Counted from the first letter of the stretch, positions 27,151 to 35,882 are shown. The stretch: 64,000 nt of DNA from Pseudomonas sp. LD120 (GCF_009861525.1 NZ_WVHL01000001.1:434001-498000), one strand, 5' to 3'. A program made the numbers and translations. The notes: generated by a model not told the origin, from the sequence alone.

Positions 27151-28371
27151 TTAAGCCGCGTCGCGCTTGGCGCCGTCGCGGTAGGCCGCTACCGCCGCGA
27201 TCAAGGCCTTGAGAATGTCACCGCTGTCGCCAATCACCGACAGGTCGGCGCGTTTGATCATGTCGCAGCCCGGGTCGAGGTTGATCGCCACCACCTTGTC
27301 GCAAGCGCCGATGCCTTGCAGGTGCTGGATCGCCCCGGAAATGCCCACCGCCACATAAACCCTGGCGGTGACCCAGATGCCACTGGCCCCCACTTGCCGG
27401 TCACGGGCCATGAAGCCGTCGTCCACCGCCACCCGCGAGGCGCCTTCGGTGGCGCCCAGGGCCGCGGCGGTCTGGTGGAACAGCGGCCAGTCCTTGACCC
27501 CGTTGCCCCCGGAAAAGATGAATTCGGCTTCGGCCATGGGAATCGCCGCCGGGTCCACCGCCACCGCACCCAAGTCCTCGATCCGCGCCAGACTGCGGAC
27601 CACCGCTGTGGATAACTCCACCGGCAAGGCTTCGTGGCGGGTTTCGCTGACCGGCTCGGCGCATTCGGCGGCCGCCAGGATCAAGCGTGGTGCCGGTCGC
27701 GCCAGGTCCTGTAGGCCGGCACCGGCCCTGCCGATGCACTGCCCATCCTTGACCTGCCAGACCCGGGTCGCCGGGCGTTCGCCCAGGGCCGCGGCCAAGC
27801 GCCGGCCGAGTTCGCCGCCACCGCTGCGGCTGTCGGGCAGCAGCCAGTGGCGCGGGTGGAGCTGGTTATCCACAGCTCGCAAGCCCTGCACCCGTTGTTC
27901 CGGTGCATAACCGTCGAATTCGCTGCCTTCGAGGATCAGCAGGCGGTCGACGCCGGCCGTGGCAAAGGCCGATTCCTTGTGCTCGCCAAACACCACCGCC
28001 AGTACCGCGCCGTCCTGGCCCGCCAACTGCCGGGCCAGGCCCAACAGGTCGCGGTCGTGACTGCTCAAGCGGCCGCCGACCATGTCCGGCACCACGCTGA
28101 TGTAGAACGCCGGCTGCGCCACTTGATGCAGCGGCAACTGCACTTCGGCCGCTGCCGTGCGCTTGGCCGTGCCGCCCTGCTGGGCGCCACTGCGGTCGAT
28201 GCGCTTGAGGCCATTGGGCCCGATGAAACCGACGCCGTGGGGGTTCTTGCGGATCAGGCCATTGGGCCCCATCCAACTGTGTTGCGCCGGCTGCATGGCC
28301 GCATGCAGCGGGTGCAGGCGGTTGCGGGCAATCCATTCGGCGCGGGGATCGCGGCGGATAATGTCGCTCAT
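27151..28371 (-). CDS. etfA: Electron transfer flavoprotein, alpha-type subunit (dgc cluster)
   Basis: A 406-residue ETF alpha-like protein, longer than the usual ~310 residues. The extra ~80 N-terminal residues contain two related Trp/Gly motifs, WMGPNGLIRKN and FIGPNGLKRID. The core has the alpha-subunit features: AVVFGEHKES, RVAVDDGFMARDRQVGASG, the FAD-binding SGAIQHLQGIGACDKVVAIN and CDMIKRADLSVIGDSGDILK. The first base of the ATG coincides with the last of the dgcB stop (1-base overlap), so translation is coupled. Perfect DnaA boxes occur inside at 27607 and 27866. The assignment to dimethylglycine demethylation rests on gene order. Confidence 0.85.
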   Translation of the reverse strand: MSDIIRRDPRAEWIARNRLHPLHAAMQPAQHSWMGPNGLIRKNPHGVGFIGPNGLKRIDRSGAQQGGTAKRTAAAEVQLPLHQVAQPAFYISVVPDMVGGRLSSHDRDLLGLARQLAGQDGAVLAVVFGEHKESAFATAGVDRLLILEGSEFDGYAPEQRVQGLRAVDNQLHPRHWLLPDSRSGGGELGRRLAAALGERPATRVWQVKDGQCIGRAGAGLQDLARPAPRLILAAAECAEPVSETRHEALPVELSTAVVRSLARIEDLGAVAVDPAAIPMAEAEFIFSGGNGVKDWPLFHQTAAALGATEGASRVAVDDGFMARDRQVGASGIWVTARVYVAVGISGAIQHLQGIGACDKVVAINLDPGCDMIKRADLSVIGDSGDILKALIAAVAAYRDGAKRDAA

Positions 28372-30320
28372 CAGTGCACCTCCGCAGGTTCAGGTTTCAG
28401 CGACGCCGGGGCGTTGCCTGGGGCGGCGTCTTCGAGCAAGGCATCGGCCACCAGTTCGGCGATGTCCTTGATCATCGGCCGTGGCTCCACCACCCCTTCG
28501 AGCATCGCCGTGCACTGTGGACAACCCACGGCCACCAGCTCAGCGCCGGTCTCGCGGATGTCCTCCATGCGCATGTCGGGTATGCGCTGTTTGCCCGGAA
28601 TGTCGGTGATCGGCGCGCCTCCTCCGCCGCCGCAACAACGGGAACGGAAGCCCGAGCGCTGCATTTCCTTGATCTCGATGCCCAGGGCCCGCAGCACGTC
28701 GCGCGGTGCTTCGTACTCGCCGTTGTAGCGTCCCAGGTAGCAGGGGTCGTGATAGGTCACGCTGCTGCCCTTGTGCTGGCCCAGGTTCAGCGCACCGGCG
28801 TCGATCAGTTCAGCCAGGTAGGTGCTGTGGTGCTGCACCAGATAGTGACCGTTGAAGGCGCCGTATTCGTTCTTCAGCACATGGAAACTGTGTGGATCGC
28901 AGGTGACGATGCGTTTGAAGCGGTACTTGGCCAGGGTCTGGATATTGCGCTTGGCCAACAGCTGGAAGGTTGCTTCGTCGCCCAGACGTCGGGCCACGTC
29001 GCCGCTGTCGCGCTCCTCCAGGCCGAGCACGGCGAAGTCCACCTTGGCCGCCTTGAGCACTTTGACGAAGGCCCGCAAGGTGCGTTGGTTGCGCATGTCG
29101 AAGGCGCCGTCGCCGACCCAGAACAGCACCTCGGTGCTTTGTTTCTCGCTGAGCAGGGACAGGTTCAGGTCCGCCGCCCAGTTCATCCGCCCGCCCGGGT
29201 TGAAGCCGCCGGGGTTGTCGGTGGCGATCAGGTTTTCCAGGACCTCGGCGCCCTTGTTCGGGGTCGCGCCCTTCTCCAGGGTCAGGTGACGGCGCATGTC
29301 GACGATGGCATCGACGTGCTCGATCATCATCGGGCATTCCTCGACGCAGGCCCGGCAGGTGGTGCAGGACCACAGGGTCTCGGCGTCCACCAGGCCGTTG
29401 ACGATGGGCTGGTGCGGATGGCCGCCATGTTCGCCAATGGCTTTGCCAGGGTACGGGCTGCCGGCGAACTGCGCGTCGGTGCCACCGGCCAGGCCGACCA
29501 CCATGTCCTGGATCAGTTTCTTCGGGTTCAGCGGCTGGCCGGCGGCGAAGGCCGGGCATGCGGCCTCGCACTTGCCGCACTGCACGCAGGCGTCGAAGCC
29601 CAGCAGTTGGTTCCAGGTGAAGTCCTTGGGTTTTTCCACTCCCAAAGGCGCGCTCGGGTCTTCCAGGTCCAACGGCTTGAGGCCGGTGGAGCGCCCACCA
29701 CCAAAGCGCTCGGCGCGGCGGTGCCAGGCCAAGTGCAAGGCGCCAGCGAAGGCGTGCTTCATCGGCCCGCCCCAGGTCATGCCGAAGAACAACTCGGACA
29801 CGCCCCACAGCACGCCGACCGCCAGGATCGCCGCCAGTACCCAGCCACCAAAGTGTTCCGGCAGGATCCCGGCCACAGGCAGGGTTACCACAAAGAAACT
29901 CACCGAGAACGCCAGCAGACTTTTCGGCAGGCGCATCCACGGGCCCTTGGACAACCGCGCCGGCGGGTTGCGCCGGCGCTTGGCGACAAACAGCGCGCCG
30001 ACGAACATCAGCGTGGTGGCCAGCAGCAAGGCGTAACCAAGAATGCGGCTGTGCAAGCCAAAGCCGTGCACCAGGATCGCCAGCACCGCGGCCAGGACAA
30101 AACCGCCCGCCGTGGCCACGTGGGTGTTGGCTATGTACTTGTCCCGGGCCACCACATGGTGCAGATCCACCATATAGCGCTTGGGCATGGCCAAGAGGCC
30201 ACCGATCAGGTCGACCTTGGAGGCTCGCCCCCGGCGCCACATGGTCATGCGTCGCAGCGCACCGAGGAGCGCAAGGCCAACGGCGGCGAACAACAGAATG
30301 GGAAGCAGGGTGTTCAACAT
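28371..30320 (-). CDS. dgcB: Dimethylglycine demethylation iron-sulfur protein DgcB
   Basis: A 649-residue membrane-linked iron-sulfur protein needed with DgcA to convert dimethylglycine to sarcosine. The N-terminal ~220 residues carry several hydrophobic spans (LNTLLPILLFAAVGLALLGA, GFVLAAVLAILVHGFGLHSR, ALLLATTLMFVGALFVAKRR). Two 4Fe-4S motifs follow, CVQCGKCEAACP and CTTCRACVEECP. The C-terminal half has CCG-type motifs (DPCYLGRYNGEYEAPRDVLR, SRCCGGGGGAPI, CPQCTAMLEG), as in heterodisulfide-reductase-like electron carriers. ATG 30320 is chosen over an upstream frame opening at 30353 because AAGGTGA precedes it and it begins the first membrane span. Confidence 0.92.
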   Translation of the reverse strand: MLNTLLPILLFAAVGLALLGALRRMTMWRRGRASKVDLIGGLLAMPKRYMVDLHHVVARDKYIANTHVATAGGFVLAAVLAILVHGFGLHSRILGYALLLATTLMFVGALFVAKRRRNPPARLSKGPWMRLPKSLLAFSVSFFVVTLPVAGILPEHFGGWVLAAILAVGVLWGVSELFFGMTWGGPMKHAFAGALHLAWHRRAERFGGGRSTGLKPLDLEDPSAPLGVEKPKDFTWNQLLGFDACVQCGKCEAACPAFAAGQPLNPKKLIQDMVVGLAGGTDAQFAGSPYPGKAIGEHGGHPHQPIVNGLVDAETLWSCTTCRACVEECPMMIEHVDAIVDMRRHLTLEKGATPNKGAEVLENLIATDNPGGFNPGGRMNWAADLNLSLLSEKQSTEVLFWVGDGAFDMRNQRTLRAFVKVLKAAKVDFAVLGLEERDSGDVARRLGDEATFQLLAKRNIQTLAKYRFKRIVTCDPHSFHVLKNEYGAFNGHYLVQHHSTYLAELIDAGALNLGQHKGSSVTYHDPCYLGRYNGEYEAPRDVLRALGIEIKEMQRSGFRSRCCGGGGGAPITDIPGKQRIPDMRMEDIRETGAELVAVGCPQCTAMLEGVVEPRPMIKDIAELVADALLEDAAPGNAPASLKPEPAEVH

Positions 30321-30336
30321 CACAATCACCTTAGGG

Positions 30337-30540
30337 TCAGCTGCAAGCGGCAAGTTTCAAGCGGCAAGAAAGAGCAATGTGAGCAGCGCTTTCGCTTGCA
30401 GCCGGAAACTTGCAGTTGCTGCTAAAAATCCTCACAGAGCCGAGTGCGTCCTATCGACCGCGCGTTTCCAGCAGCAAGACAGAGCAATCGCGGAAGCCTG
30501 CTTCAACTTGCCGCTTGAAACTTGCAGTTGCCGCTAAAAG
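30337..30540. repeat. Tandem ~110-bp repeat between dgcA and dgcB
   Basis: Two imperfect copies begin GCAAGAAAGAGCAAT (30365) and GCAAGACAGAGCAAT (30475). Both contain GAAACTTGCAGTTGCTGC or GAAACTTGCAGTTGCCGC (30405, 30517) followed by TAAAAATCCT or TAAAAGTCCT. The second copy runs into the end of dgcA, so the first holds a degenerate duplicate of the dgcA stop region. A partial third unit lies at 30340-30365. Confidence 0.7.
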
Positions 30541-32594
30541 TCCTTGCACAGGCGCAGTGCGTCGTAGATCGCGGCATGGGTATTGCGCTGGGATACGCAG
30601 TCGCCGATGCGGAACAACAGGTAGCCCTCCCCCGCCTCGCTCAGGCACGGCTGCGGCTTGATCGCGAACAGCGCCTCGACGTCCATCTGGCCCTTATTGC
30701 GCGAACCTTCCTTGAGCCCGTAGTAGAGTTCCTCGTCGGGACGCACGCCGTTCTCCACCACCACCTGGTCCACCACTCGTTCTTCGCGGGCGCCGGTGTA
30801 TTCGTTCTCCAGCACCGCCACCAGTTTGTCGCCCTCGCGGTAGACCTTCTCCAGGGTCAGGTCCCCGGTCATGATCACTTCCTTGGGGTACAGACTGCGG
30901 TAGTAGGTGGGGAATGAGGTGCCGCCCACGGCGATGCCCGGCTTGATGTCGTCGGTGACGATCTCCACTTGCGAGCCCTTGTCGGCGATGAAATCGGTGA
31001 CCGACATGCCGGTGAACTCGCAGATGGTGTCGTAGACCAGTACGTTCTTGCCCGGCGCGACCTTGCCGTCGAGGATGTCCCAACTGCTGACCACCAATCC
31101 TTCTTCGGCGCCCCAGTGTTCGTTCTGCTCGATGAACGGATGGCCGCCCACGGCCAGCACCACCACATCGGGGCGCAGGTCGAGGATGCTCGCGGTGTCC
31201 GCCGCGGTGCCCAGGCGCAGGTCGACCTTCAGGCGCGCCAGCTCCAGCTGGTACCAGCGGGTGATGCCAGCGATCTGGTCCCGCTGCGGGGCCTTGGAGG
31301 CGGTGGTGATCTGCCCGCCAATGGCGTCTTTTTTCTCGAACAGGGTCACGTCGTGGCCACGTTCGGCGGCGACGCGAGCGGCTTCCATGCCGGCAGGACC
31401 GGCGCCGACCACCACCACCTTGCGCTTGATGCCGGTGGTTTTCTCGATGATGTGCGGCACGCCCATGTATTCACGGGACGTGGCGGCGTTCTGGATGCAC
31501 AGCACGTCCAGGCCCTGGTACTGGCGATCGATGCAGTAGTTGGCGCCGACGCACTGCTTGATCTGGTCGATCTGGCCCATCTTGATCTTGGCGATCAGGT
31601 GCGGATCGGCCATGTGGGCGCGGGTCATGCCGACCATGTCGACGTAACCGCCTTCGAGAATCCGCGTGGCTTGGTTCGGGTCCTTGATGTTCTGCGCATG
31701 CAGCACCGGGACCTTGACCACTTCCTTGATGCCCGCCGCCAGGTGCAGGAACGGCTCCGGCGGGAAGCTCATGTTGGGAATCACGTTGGCCAGGGTGTTG
31801 TGGGTGTCGCAGCCCGAACCCACCACGCCGATGAAGTCGAGCATGCCGGTGTCGTCGTAGTACTTGGCGATCTGCTTCATGTCCTCGTGGGACAGGCCGT
31901 CCGGGTGGAATTCATCGCCACACAAGCGGATACCGACGCAGAAGTCGTCACCGACTTCGGCGCGCACCGCCTTGAGTACCTCCAGGCCGAAGCGCATGCG
32001 CTTCTCGAAGGTGCCGCCCCATTCGTCGGTGCGCTTGTTGACCCGCGGGCTCCAGAACTGGTCGATCATGTGCTGGTGCACCGCCGACAGTTCGACGCCG
32101 TCCAGGCCGCCAGCCTTGGCCCGGCGCGCGGCCTGGGCGTAGTTGCCGATCACCCGCCAGATCTCTTCCGGCTCGATGGTCTTGCAGGTGGCGCGGTGCA
32201 CCGGCTCACGCACCCCGGATGGCGACATCAGGGTCGGCCAGTTGTAGCCATCCCAACGCGAGCGCCGACCCATGTGGGTAATCTGGATCATGATCTTGGC
32301 GCCATGCTTGTGCATGGCGTCGGCCAGGTTCTGGAAGTGCGGAATGATGCGGTCGGTGGACAGGTTCACCGAGCTCCACCATTCCTGGGGGCTGTCGATG
32401 GCCACCACCGAGGAACCACCGCAGATCGCCAGGCCAATGCCGCCCTTGGCCTTTTCTTCGTAGTACTTCACGTAGCGCTCGGTGGTCATGCCGCCGTCAG
32501 TGGCATAGACCTCGGCGTGGGCGGTACTGAGCACACGGTTGCGGATGGTCAGTTTGCCGATCTGGATCGGCTGGAACATCGCTTCGAAAGCCAT
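30534..32594 (-). CDS. dgcA: Dimethylglycine demethylase flavoprotein DgcA
   Basis: A 686-residue protein of the old yellow enzyme/trimethylamine dehydrogenase group that demethylates dimethylglycine to sarcosine. The N-terminal TIM barrel binds FMN (MFQPIQIGKLTIRNRVLSTA, GGLDGVELSAVHQHMIDQF, GMTRAHMADPHLIAKIKMGQ). The iron-sulfur segment is CVGANYC...C, which lacks the second Cys of the trimethylamine dehydrogenase motif. A C-terminal FAD/NAD-type domain has VVVGAGPAGMEAARVAAERG. ATG 32594 fits homologous N-termini and has GGAG upstream; the frame is open further upstream without family similarity. It starts 14 bp after the DUF5943 gene. Confidence 0.93.
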   Translation of the reverse strand: MAFEAMFQPIQIGKLTIRNRVLSTAHAEVYATDGGMTTERYVKYYEEKAKGGIGLAICGGSSVVAIDSPQEWWSSVNLSTDRIIPHFQNLADAMHKHGAKIMIQITHMGRRSRWDGYNWPTLMSPSGVREPVHRATCKTIEPEEIWRVIGNYAQAARRAKAGGLDGVELSAVHQHMIDQFWSPRVNKRTDEWGGTFEKRMRFGLEVLKAVRAEVGDDFCVGIRLCGDEFHPDGLSHEDMKQIAKYYDDTGMLDFIGVVGSGCDTHNTLANVIPNMSFPPEPFLHLAAGIKEVVKVPVLHAQNIKDPNQATRILEGGYVDMVGMTRAHMADPHLIAKIKMGQIDQIKQCVGANYCIDRQYQGLDVLCIQNAATSREYMGVPHIIEKTTGIKRKVVVVGAGPAGMEAARVAAERGHDVTLFEKKDAIGGQITTASKAPQRDQIAGITRWYQLELARLKVDLRLGTAADTASILDLRPDVVVLAVGGHPFIEQNEHWGAEEGLVVSSWDILDGKVAPGKNVLVYDTICEFTGMSVTDFIADKGSQVEIVTDDIKPGIAVGGTSFPTYYRSLYPKEVIMTGDLTLEKVYREGDKLVAVLENEYTGAREERVVDQVVVENGVRPDEELYYGLKEGSRNKGQMDVEALFAIKPQPCLSEAGEGYLLFRIGDCVSQRNTHAAIYDALRLCKDF

Positions 32595-32608
32595 TTTCTT
32601 AACTCCGC

Positions 32609-33139
32609 TTACAACGGTTTGACGACGAACAGGCCATCGTCGTGGCCTTCTTCGGAACCACCGTAAACCTGCTCTGCCACGGTGCGGATCTGGCTGCCAC
32701 GGGCGGCCAGGATCTGGTCCATGGCGCCAGCGAACCAACCGGTGAACATGTAGTCGACCTTGCGCCCGACCTTGCCGTAGACGTAGACGAACGCCGAGTG
32801 TTCGAGCTTGACGCTGGCGGTGCCTTTATCCAGGTCGATGTCCTGGATCTTGAACAGCCCCCAGCCGCGCTGGGACAGGCGCTTCATGTAGTGCTCGAAC
32901 ACCGCGACGCCTTCTAGGCCGTGGCATTCGGCTTCTTTTTCGCACCAGTGCCAGGCGGACTTGTAGCCGGCCTTGTAGAGGATCTCGGCGTAGGCTTCGG
33001 CCCCCAGGACTTCCTCGATGCCCATGTGGTTGTTGACGAAGAAATGCCGTGGCACGTAGAGCATCGGCAGGGCGTCGGAGGTCCAGACACCGGTTTCGCT
33101 GTCGACTTCGATAGGCAGTTGCGGGGCGATCTTGGCCAT
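32609..33139 (-). CDS. DUF5943/V4R-like protein of the dgc cluster
   Basis: A 176-residue soluble protein (MAKIAPQLPIEVDSETGVWT, ILYKAGYKSAWHWCEKEAEC, YMFTGWFAGAMDQILAARGS). It resembles the 4-vinyl reductase (V4R)-type ligand-binding fold annotated as DUF5943. Its exact role in dimethylglycine breakdown is not known to me, but it always seems to travel with dgcA and dgcB in Pseudomonas. It lies 14 bp upstream of dgcA and 93 bp downstream of the dipeptidase gene. That spacer holds a REP palindrome and a DnaA box. Cys residues in WCEKEAECHG could bind a metal or cofactor, which is speculation. Confidence 0.75.
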   Translation of the reverse strand: MAKIAPQLPIEVDSETGVWTSDALPMLYVPRHFFVNNHMGIEEVLGAEAYAEILYKAGYKSAWHWCEKEAECHGLEGVAVFEHYMKRLSQRGWGLFKIQDIDLDKGTASVKLEHSAFVYVYGKVGRKVDYMFTGWFAGAMDQILAARGSQIRTVAEQVYGGSEEGHDDGLFVVKPL

Positions 33140-33159
33140 GTTTCAAAACTCCGGAATTC

Positions 33160-33210
33160 TGTGGATAAGTACGTCTGTAGCCGCTGCCGCAGGCTGCGGC
33201 AGCGGCTACA
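33160..33210. repeat. DnaA box and 35-bp REP palindrome
   Basis: A minus-strand TTATCCACA lies at 33160-33168. A perfect palindrome follows at 33176-33210: TGTAGCCGCTGCCGCA, loop GGC, TGCGGCAGCGGCTACA. Both sit between the dipeptidase and DUF5943 genes. The palindrome may act as an mRNA stabiliser within the operon. Confidence 0.75.
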
Positions 33211-33232
33211 GGGATAAACGTGACGGGTGGCC

Positions 33233-34210
33233 TTATTCGCCCCAGACATCCTTGAGGACGTTGACCCAGTTCTCGCCCATGATCTTGCGCACCACACGCT
33301 CGCTATGGCCGCGCTTGAGCAGGGTTTCGGTGAGGTTGGGGAACTCGCCCACGGTGCGGATGCCCAGGGGGTTGATGATCTTGCCGAAGTTGGTCAGGCG
33401 CCGGGCGTAGCCCTTGTCGTGGGTCAGGTATTCGAAGAAGTCCTGGCCGTGGCCCTGGGTGAAGTCGGTGCCGATGCCGATGGAATCCTCACCGACGATG
33501 TTCATCGTGTATTCGATGGCTTCGGCGTAATCGTCGATGGTCGAATCGATGCCCTTGGCCAGGAACGGCGCGAACATGGTCACGCCGACGAAACCGCCGT
33601 GATCGGCGATGAATTTCAGTTCTGCATCGGACTTGTTGCGCGGGTGCTCCTTGAGCCCGGACGGCAGGCAGTGGGAGTAGCAGACCGGTTTCTTGGATTC
33701 GAGGATCACTTCCTCGCTGGTCTTGGAACCGACGTGGGACAGGTCGCACATCACCCCGACGCGGTTCATCTCGGCGACGATCTCGCGGCCGAATCCGGAG
33801 AGCCCGCCATCACGCTCGTAGCAGCCGGTGCCCACCAGGTTCTGGGTGTTGTAGCACATCTGCACGATGCCCACGCCCAGCTGCTTGAACACCTCGACGT
33901 AGCCGATCTGGTCTTCGAAAGCGTGGGCATTCTGGAAGCCGAAGAGAATGCCGGTCTTGCCCACTTCCTTGGCCTTGCGAATGTCCGCGGTGGTGCGCAC
34001 CGGCATCACCAGGTCACTGTTTTCGCGGATCAGTTTCTGGCTGGCGGCAATGTTATTGACCGTGGCCTGAAACCCTTCCCACACCGACACCGTGCAATTG
34101 GCCGCGGTCAGGCCGCCCTTGCGCATGTCCTCGAACAGCTCGCGGTTCCACTTGGCAATGATCAGCCCGTCGATAACGATGCTGTCGGCGTGTAATTCGG
34201 CTGGGCTCAT
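33233..34210 (-). CDS. Membrane-dipeptidase-family protein (M19) of the dgc cluster
   Basis: A 325-residue member of the renal dipeptidase family, first gene of the minus-strand dgc cluster. It begins MSPAELHADSIVIDGLIIAK; the normal metal motif HxD near the N-terminus is not obvious. Family features are GVGIVQMCYNTQNLVGTGCY, GVMCDLSHVGSKTSEEVILE, CYSHCLPSG and IGIGTDFTQGHGQDFFEYLT. It is the counterpart of the P. aeruginosa dipeptidase next to dgcA. The true substrate is unknown; a role in betaine or sarcosine use is inferred from gene order. The start at 34210 removes an upstream frame extension that lacks similarity. Upstream, 236 bp separate it from a divergent gene. Confidence 0.85.
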   Translation of the reverse strand: MSPAELHADSIVIDGLIIAKWNRELFEDMRKGGLTAANCTVSVWEGFQATVNNIAASQKLIRENSDLVMPVRTTADIRKAKEVGKTGILFGFQNAHAFEDQIGYVEVFKQLGVGIVQMCYNTQNLVGTGCYERDGGLSGFGREIVAEMNRVGVMCDLSHVGSKTSEEVILESKKPVCYSHCLPSGLKEHPRNKSDAELKFIADHGGFVGVTMFAPFLAKGIDSTIDDYAEAIEYTMNIVGEDSIGIGTDFTQGHGQDFFEYLTHDKGYARRLTNFGKIINPLGIRTVGEFPNLTETLLKRGHSERVVRKIMGENWVNVLKDVWGE

Positions 34211-34446
34211 CAGGCTGTCCCCTTGTTGGCGATTCACGCGCCGAATCGTCTGCCGGCGCTTTGGGGTCAGCATATGCTTGAGGACCGGGGCGCCTCGGTG
34301 CAAAAACGACAGGGGAATTGCCGAAAGCGTCAAGACCCGACAAAGGGCCGGACGCAGGGCATTGGCGGGCTCTGTTCTTTGCCGGGGGCTTGCGCCAGAA
34401 TCCGCCGCTTAGACCAACGCTTCACTGGATGAGGGGCCATGCTGCA

Positions 34447-34848
34447 ATGAAACCGATCTTCCTGGCCGTGGTACTGATGGCAACCGGCGTGCAGGCGGCC
34501 GAAGAGGCCGACAACACACCGTGCGACGGAGTGGAAAACGACAGGCAAACCCTGGAATGCGCCGCTTATAACCGGATCACCGCCGAACAATTGCTCAATG
34601 ACAACGTGCAAAGCCTGCTAGAACGTCTAGGCACGCTGTACGGCAATGACAACGCGCAACTGAGCGACATCAGCGCCAAGGTCAAACATGCACAGCAGTT
34701 GTGGCAGAAGCAGCGCGATGCCGACTGCGCGGTGGAGTCCTTTCCGGCCAAGCCCGGGACCCAGGCCTACACCATCGCCACCAACGATTGCCTGGCACGG
34801 ATGAGCGACGAGCGCTCGGAGTTCATCGAGTCCATCGCCCAGGAATGA
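34447..34848 (+). CDS. LprI-like lysozyme inhibitor family protein
   Basis: A 133-residue secreted protein. The signal peptide MKPIFLAVVLMATGVQAA is followed by a domain with four or five Cys (TPCDGVENDRQTLECAAYNR, DADCAVESF, TNDCLARMSDERSEFIESIA). This is the pattern of the LprI/DUF1311 domain, which in studied cases inhibits lysozyme. Its role here is unverified. ATG 34447 is chosen because it starts directly at the signal peptide with a GAGG upstream. It is monocistronic and divergent from the dipeptidase gene; a palindromic repeat follows. Confidence 0.75.
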   Translation: MKPIFLAVVLMATGVQAAEEADNTPCDGVENDRQTLECAAYNRITAEQLLNDNVQSLLERLGTLYGNDNAQLSDISAKVKHAQQLWQKQRDADCAVESFPAKPGTQAYTIATNDCLARMSDERSEFIESIAQE

Positions 34849-34858
34849 CCCGTCACCG

Positions 34859-34942
34859 GTAGACGCGGGCTTGCCCGCCAAGCGTGTCTGGCCGAAGCCC
34901 ATGGCGCGGCAGGCAACGCTTGGCGAGCAAGCTCGCGCCTAC
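34859..34942. repeat. Long imperfect palindrome (REP-like)
   Basis: GTAGACGCGGGCTTGCCCGC at the left and GCGAGCAAGCTCGCGCCTAC at the right can pair around CGCTTGG/CCAAGCG arms. It lies between two convergent genes. Confidence 0.65.
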
Positions 34943-34967
34943 AGCAGAGCGCCGGGACAGCGACGAG

Positions 34968-35318
34968 TCAGGCGCCACCGCGAAAGCACGAGACGCCCCA
35001 GGCGGTGAGCTTGAACGGCAGATGGTAGTGCTGGCGCGGGTCGTCCAGGCCAAAGCGGTACACCAGCACATCGAGGAAGGGCACCGGCGGCAGCGCCTGG
35101 CCTTGCTCGCGATAGAACGCCGCCACCTCCAGCTCCACCTCATAGACGCCCCGAGTGAAGTCCTGCGCCTGCTCGCTCAATTCAGCCAGCAGGCCGTCAG
35201 CGGCAACTCGCCCTGCGCAGAGCAACTCCCCGCCCGGGCGGCGCACCCGCACCGCCATGCCTTCGGCCACCTGGCCGCTGGCGACATCCACCACGTGGAT
35301 GGACACTCCGCCGTTCAT
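34968..35318 (-). CDS. uraH: 5-hydroxyisourate hydrolase
   Basis: A 116-residue transthyretin-like protein that hydrolyses 5-hydroxyisourate in the urate-to-allantoin pathway. It opens with VSIHVVDVASGQVAEGMAVR, where the His is an active-site residue, and ends FKLTAWGVSCFRGGA. The classical ending of this family is YRGS; here it is FRGGA, a mild departure. The block YHLPFKLTAWGVS is conserved. The ATG overlaps the deaminase stop by 4 bases, so the two are one operon: permease, deaminase, uraH. The usual OHCU decarboxylase and allantoin genes are not in the window. Confidence 0.88.
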   Translation of the reverse strand: MNGGVSIHVVDVASGQVAEGMAVRVRRPGGELLCAGRVAADGLLAELSEQAQDFTRGVYEVELEVAAFYREQGQALPPVPFLDVLVYRFGLDDPRQHYHLPFKLTAWGVSCFRGGA

Positions 35319-35824
35319 TTCCAGAACCCCACGTGAGCCTGGGCCGCTTCGTGTTCCAGCATCGGCCCGAACACCTGGATCTGCCGCTGTCCACGGGCAA
35401 AGACTTCACGGCACGGCAGGGAAAAGGTCGGGTTCTCCGGGTGATCGCCGGTCAATTCCAGCAAGGCGTGTTCGGACAGGGCGTAGACCACTCGGCCAAT
35501 CCCGGTCCAGTAGATGGCCCCGGCGCACATGCAGCAGGGCTCGGCGCTGGTGTACAGGGTGCACTCGGCCAGGGCCTGGGGGCTGAGGAGCCTGGCCGCC
35601 TTGGCAGCGGCAGCCAATTCGGCGTGCTGGGTCGGGTCGCCTTCGGGAGGCATCGAATTGTTGCCAGCACGGGCGATGATCTTGCCATCACGATCCGCCA
35701 CCAGGGCGGCGAACGGGTGCCGGCCACGGGCCTTGGCCTCCCCGGCCAGTTCGATGCTCTGACGCAGCAGGTGCAGGTCCAGTTCGCTGACGCCGGAAGG
35801 GATGGGAGAAAGCATCTGGGTCAT
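35315..35824 (-). CDS. Nucleoside/guanine deaminase (CDA family)
   Basis: A 169-residue cytidine deaminase-fold protein with the zinc site intact: HAELAAAAKA (His and catalytic Glu) and SAEPCCMCAGAIYW (two Cys). HPFAALVADRDGKIIARAGN is the substrate-side block. Pairing with uraH and a xanthine/uracil-type permease favours a purine substrate such as guanine, but this is inference. ATG 35824 has the near-perfect ribosome site AAGGAGGT. It starts 58 bp after the permease stop. Confidence 0.85.
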   Translation of the reverse strand: MTQMLSPIPSGVSELDLHLLRQSIELAGEAKARGRHPFAALVADRDGKIIARAGNNSMPPEGDPTQHAELAAAAKAARLLSPQALAECTLYTSAEPCCMCAGAIYWTGIGRVVYALSEHALLELTGDHPENPTFSLPCREVFARGQRQIQVFGPMLEHEAAQAHVGFWK

Positions 35825-35882
35825 GGTGACCTCCTTTTCATGGGCAGAGTCCCGCCGAAAAAGACGGGTTGGAAAGCGACCT

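Noticed and set aside
34211..34446. GbdR site upstream of the dgc cluster
   Set aside because: CGAC occurrences at 34307 and 34338 are 31 bp apart and lack the extended half-site, so they do not match the 21-bp pattern.
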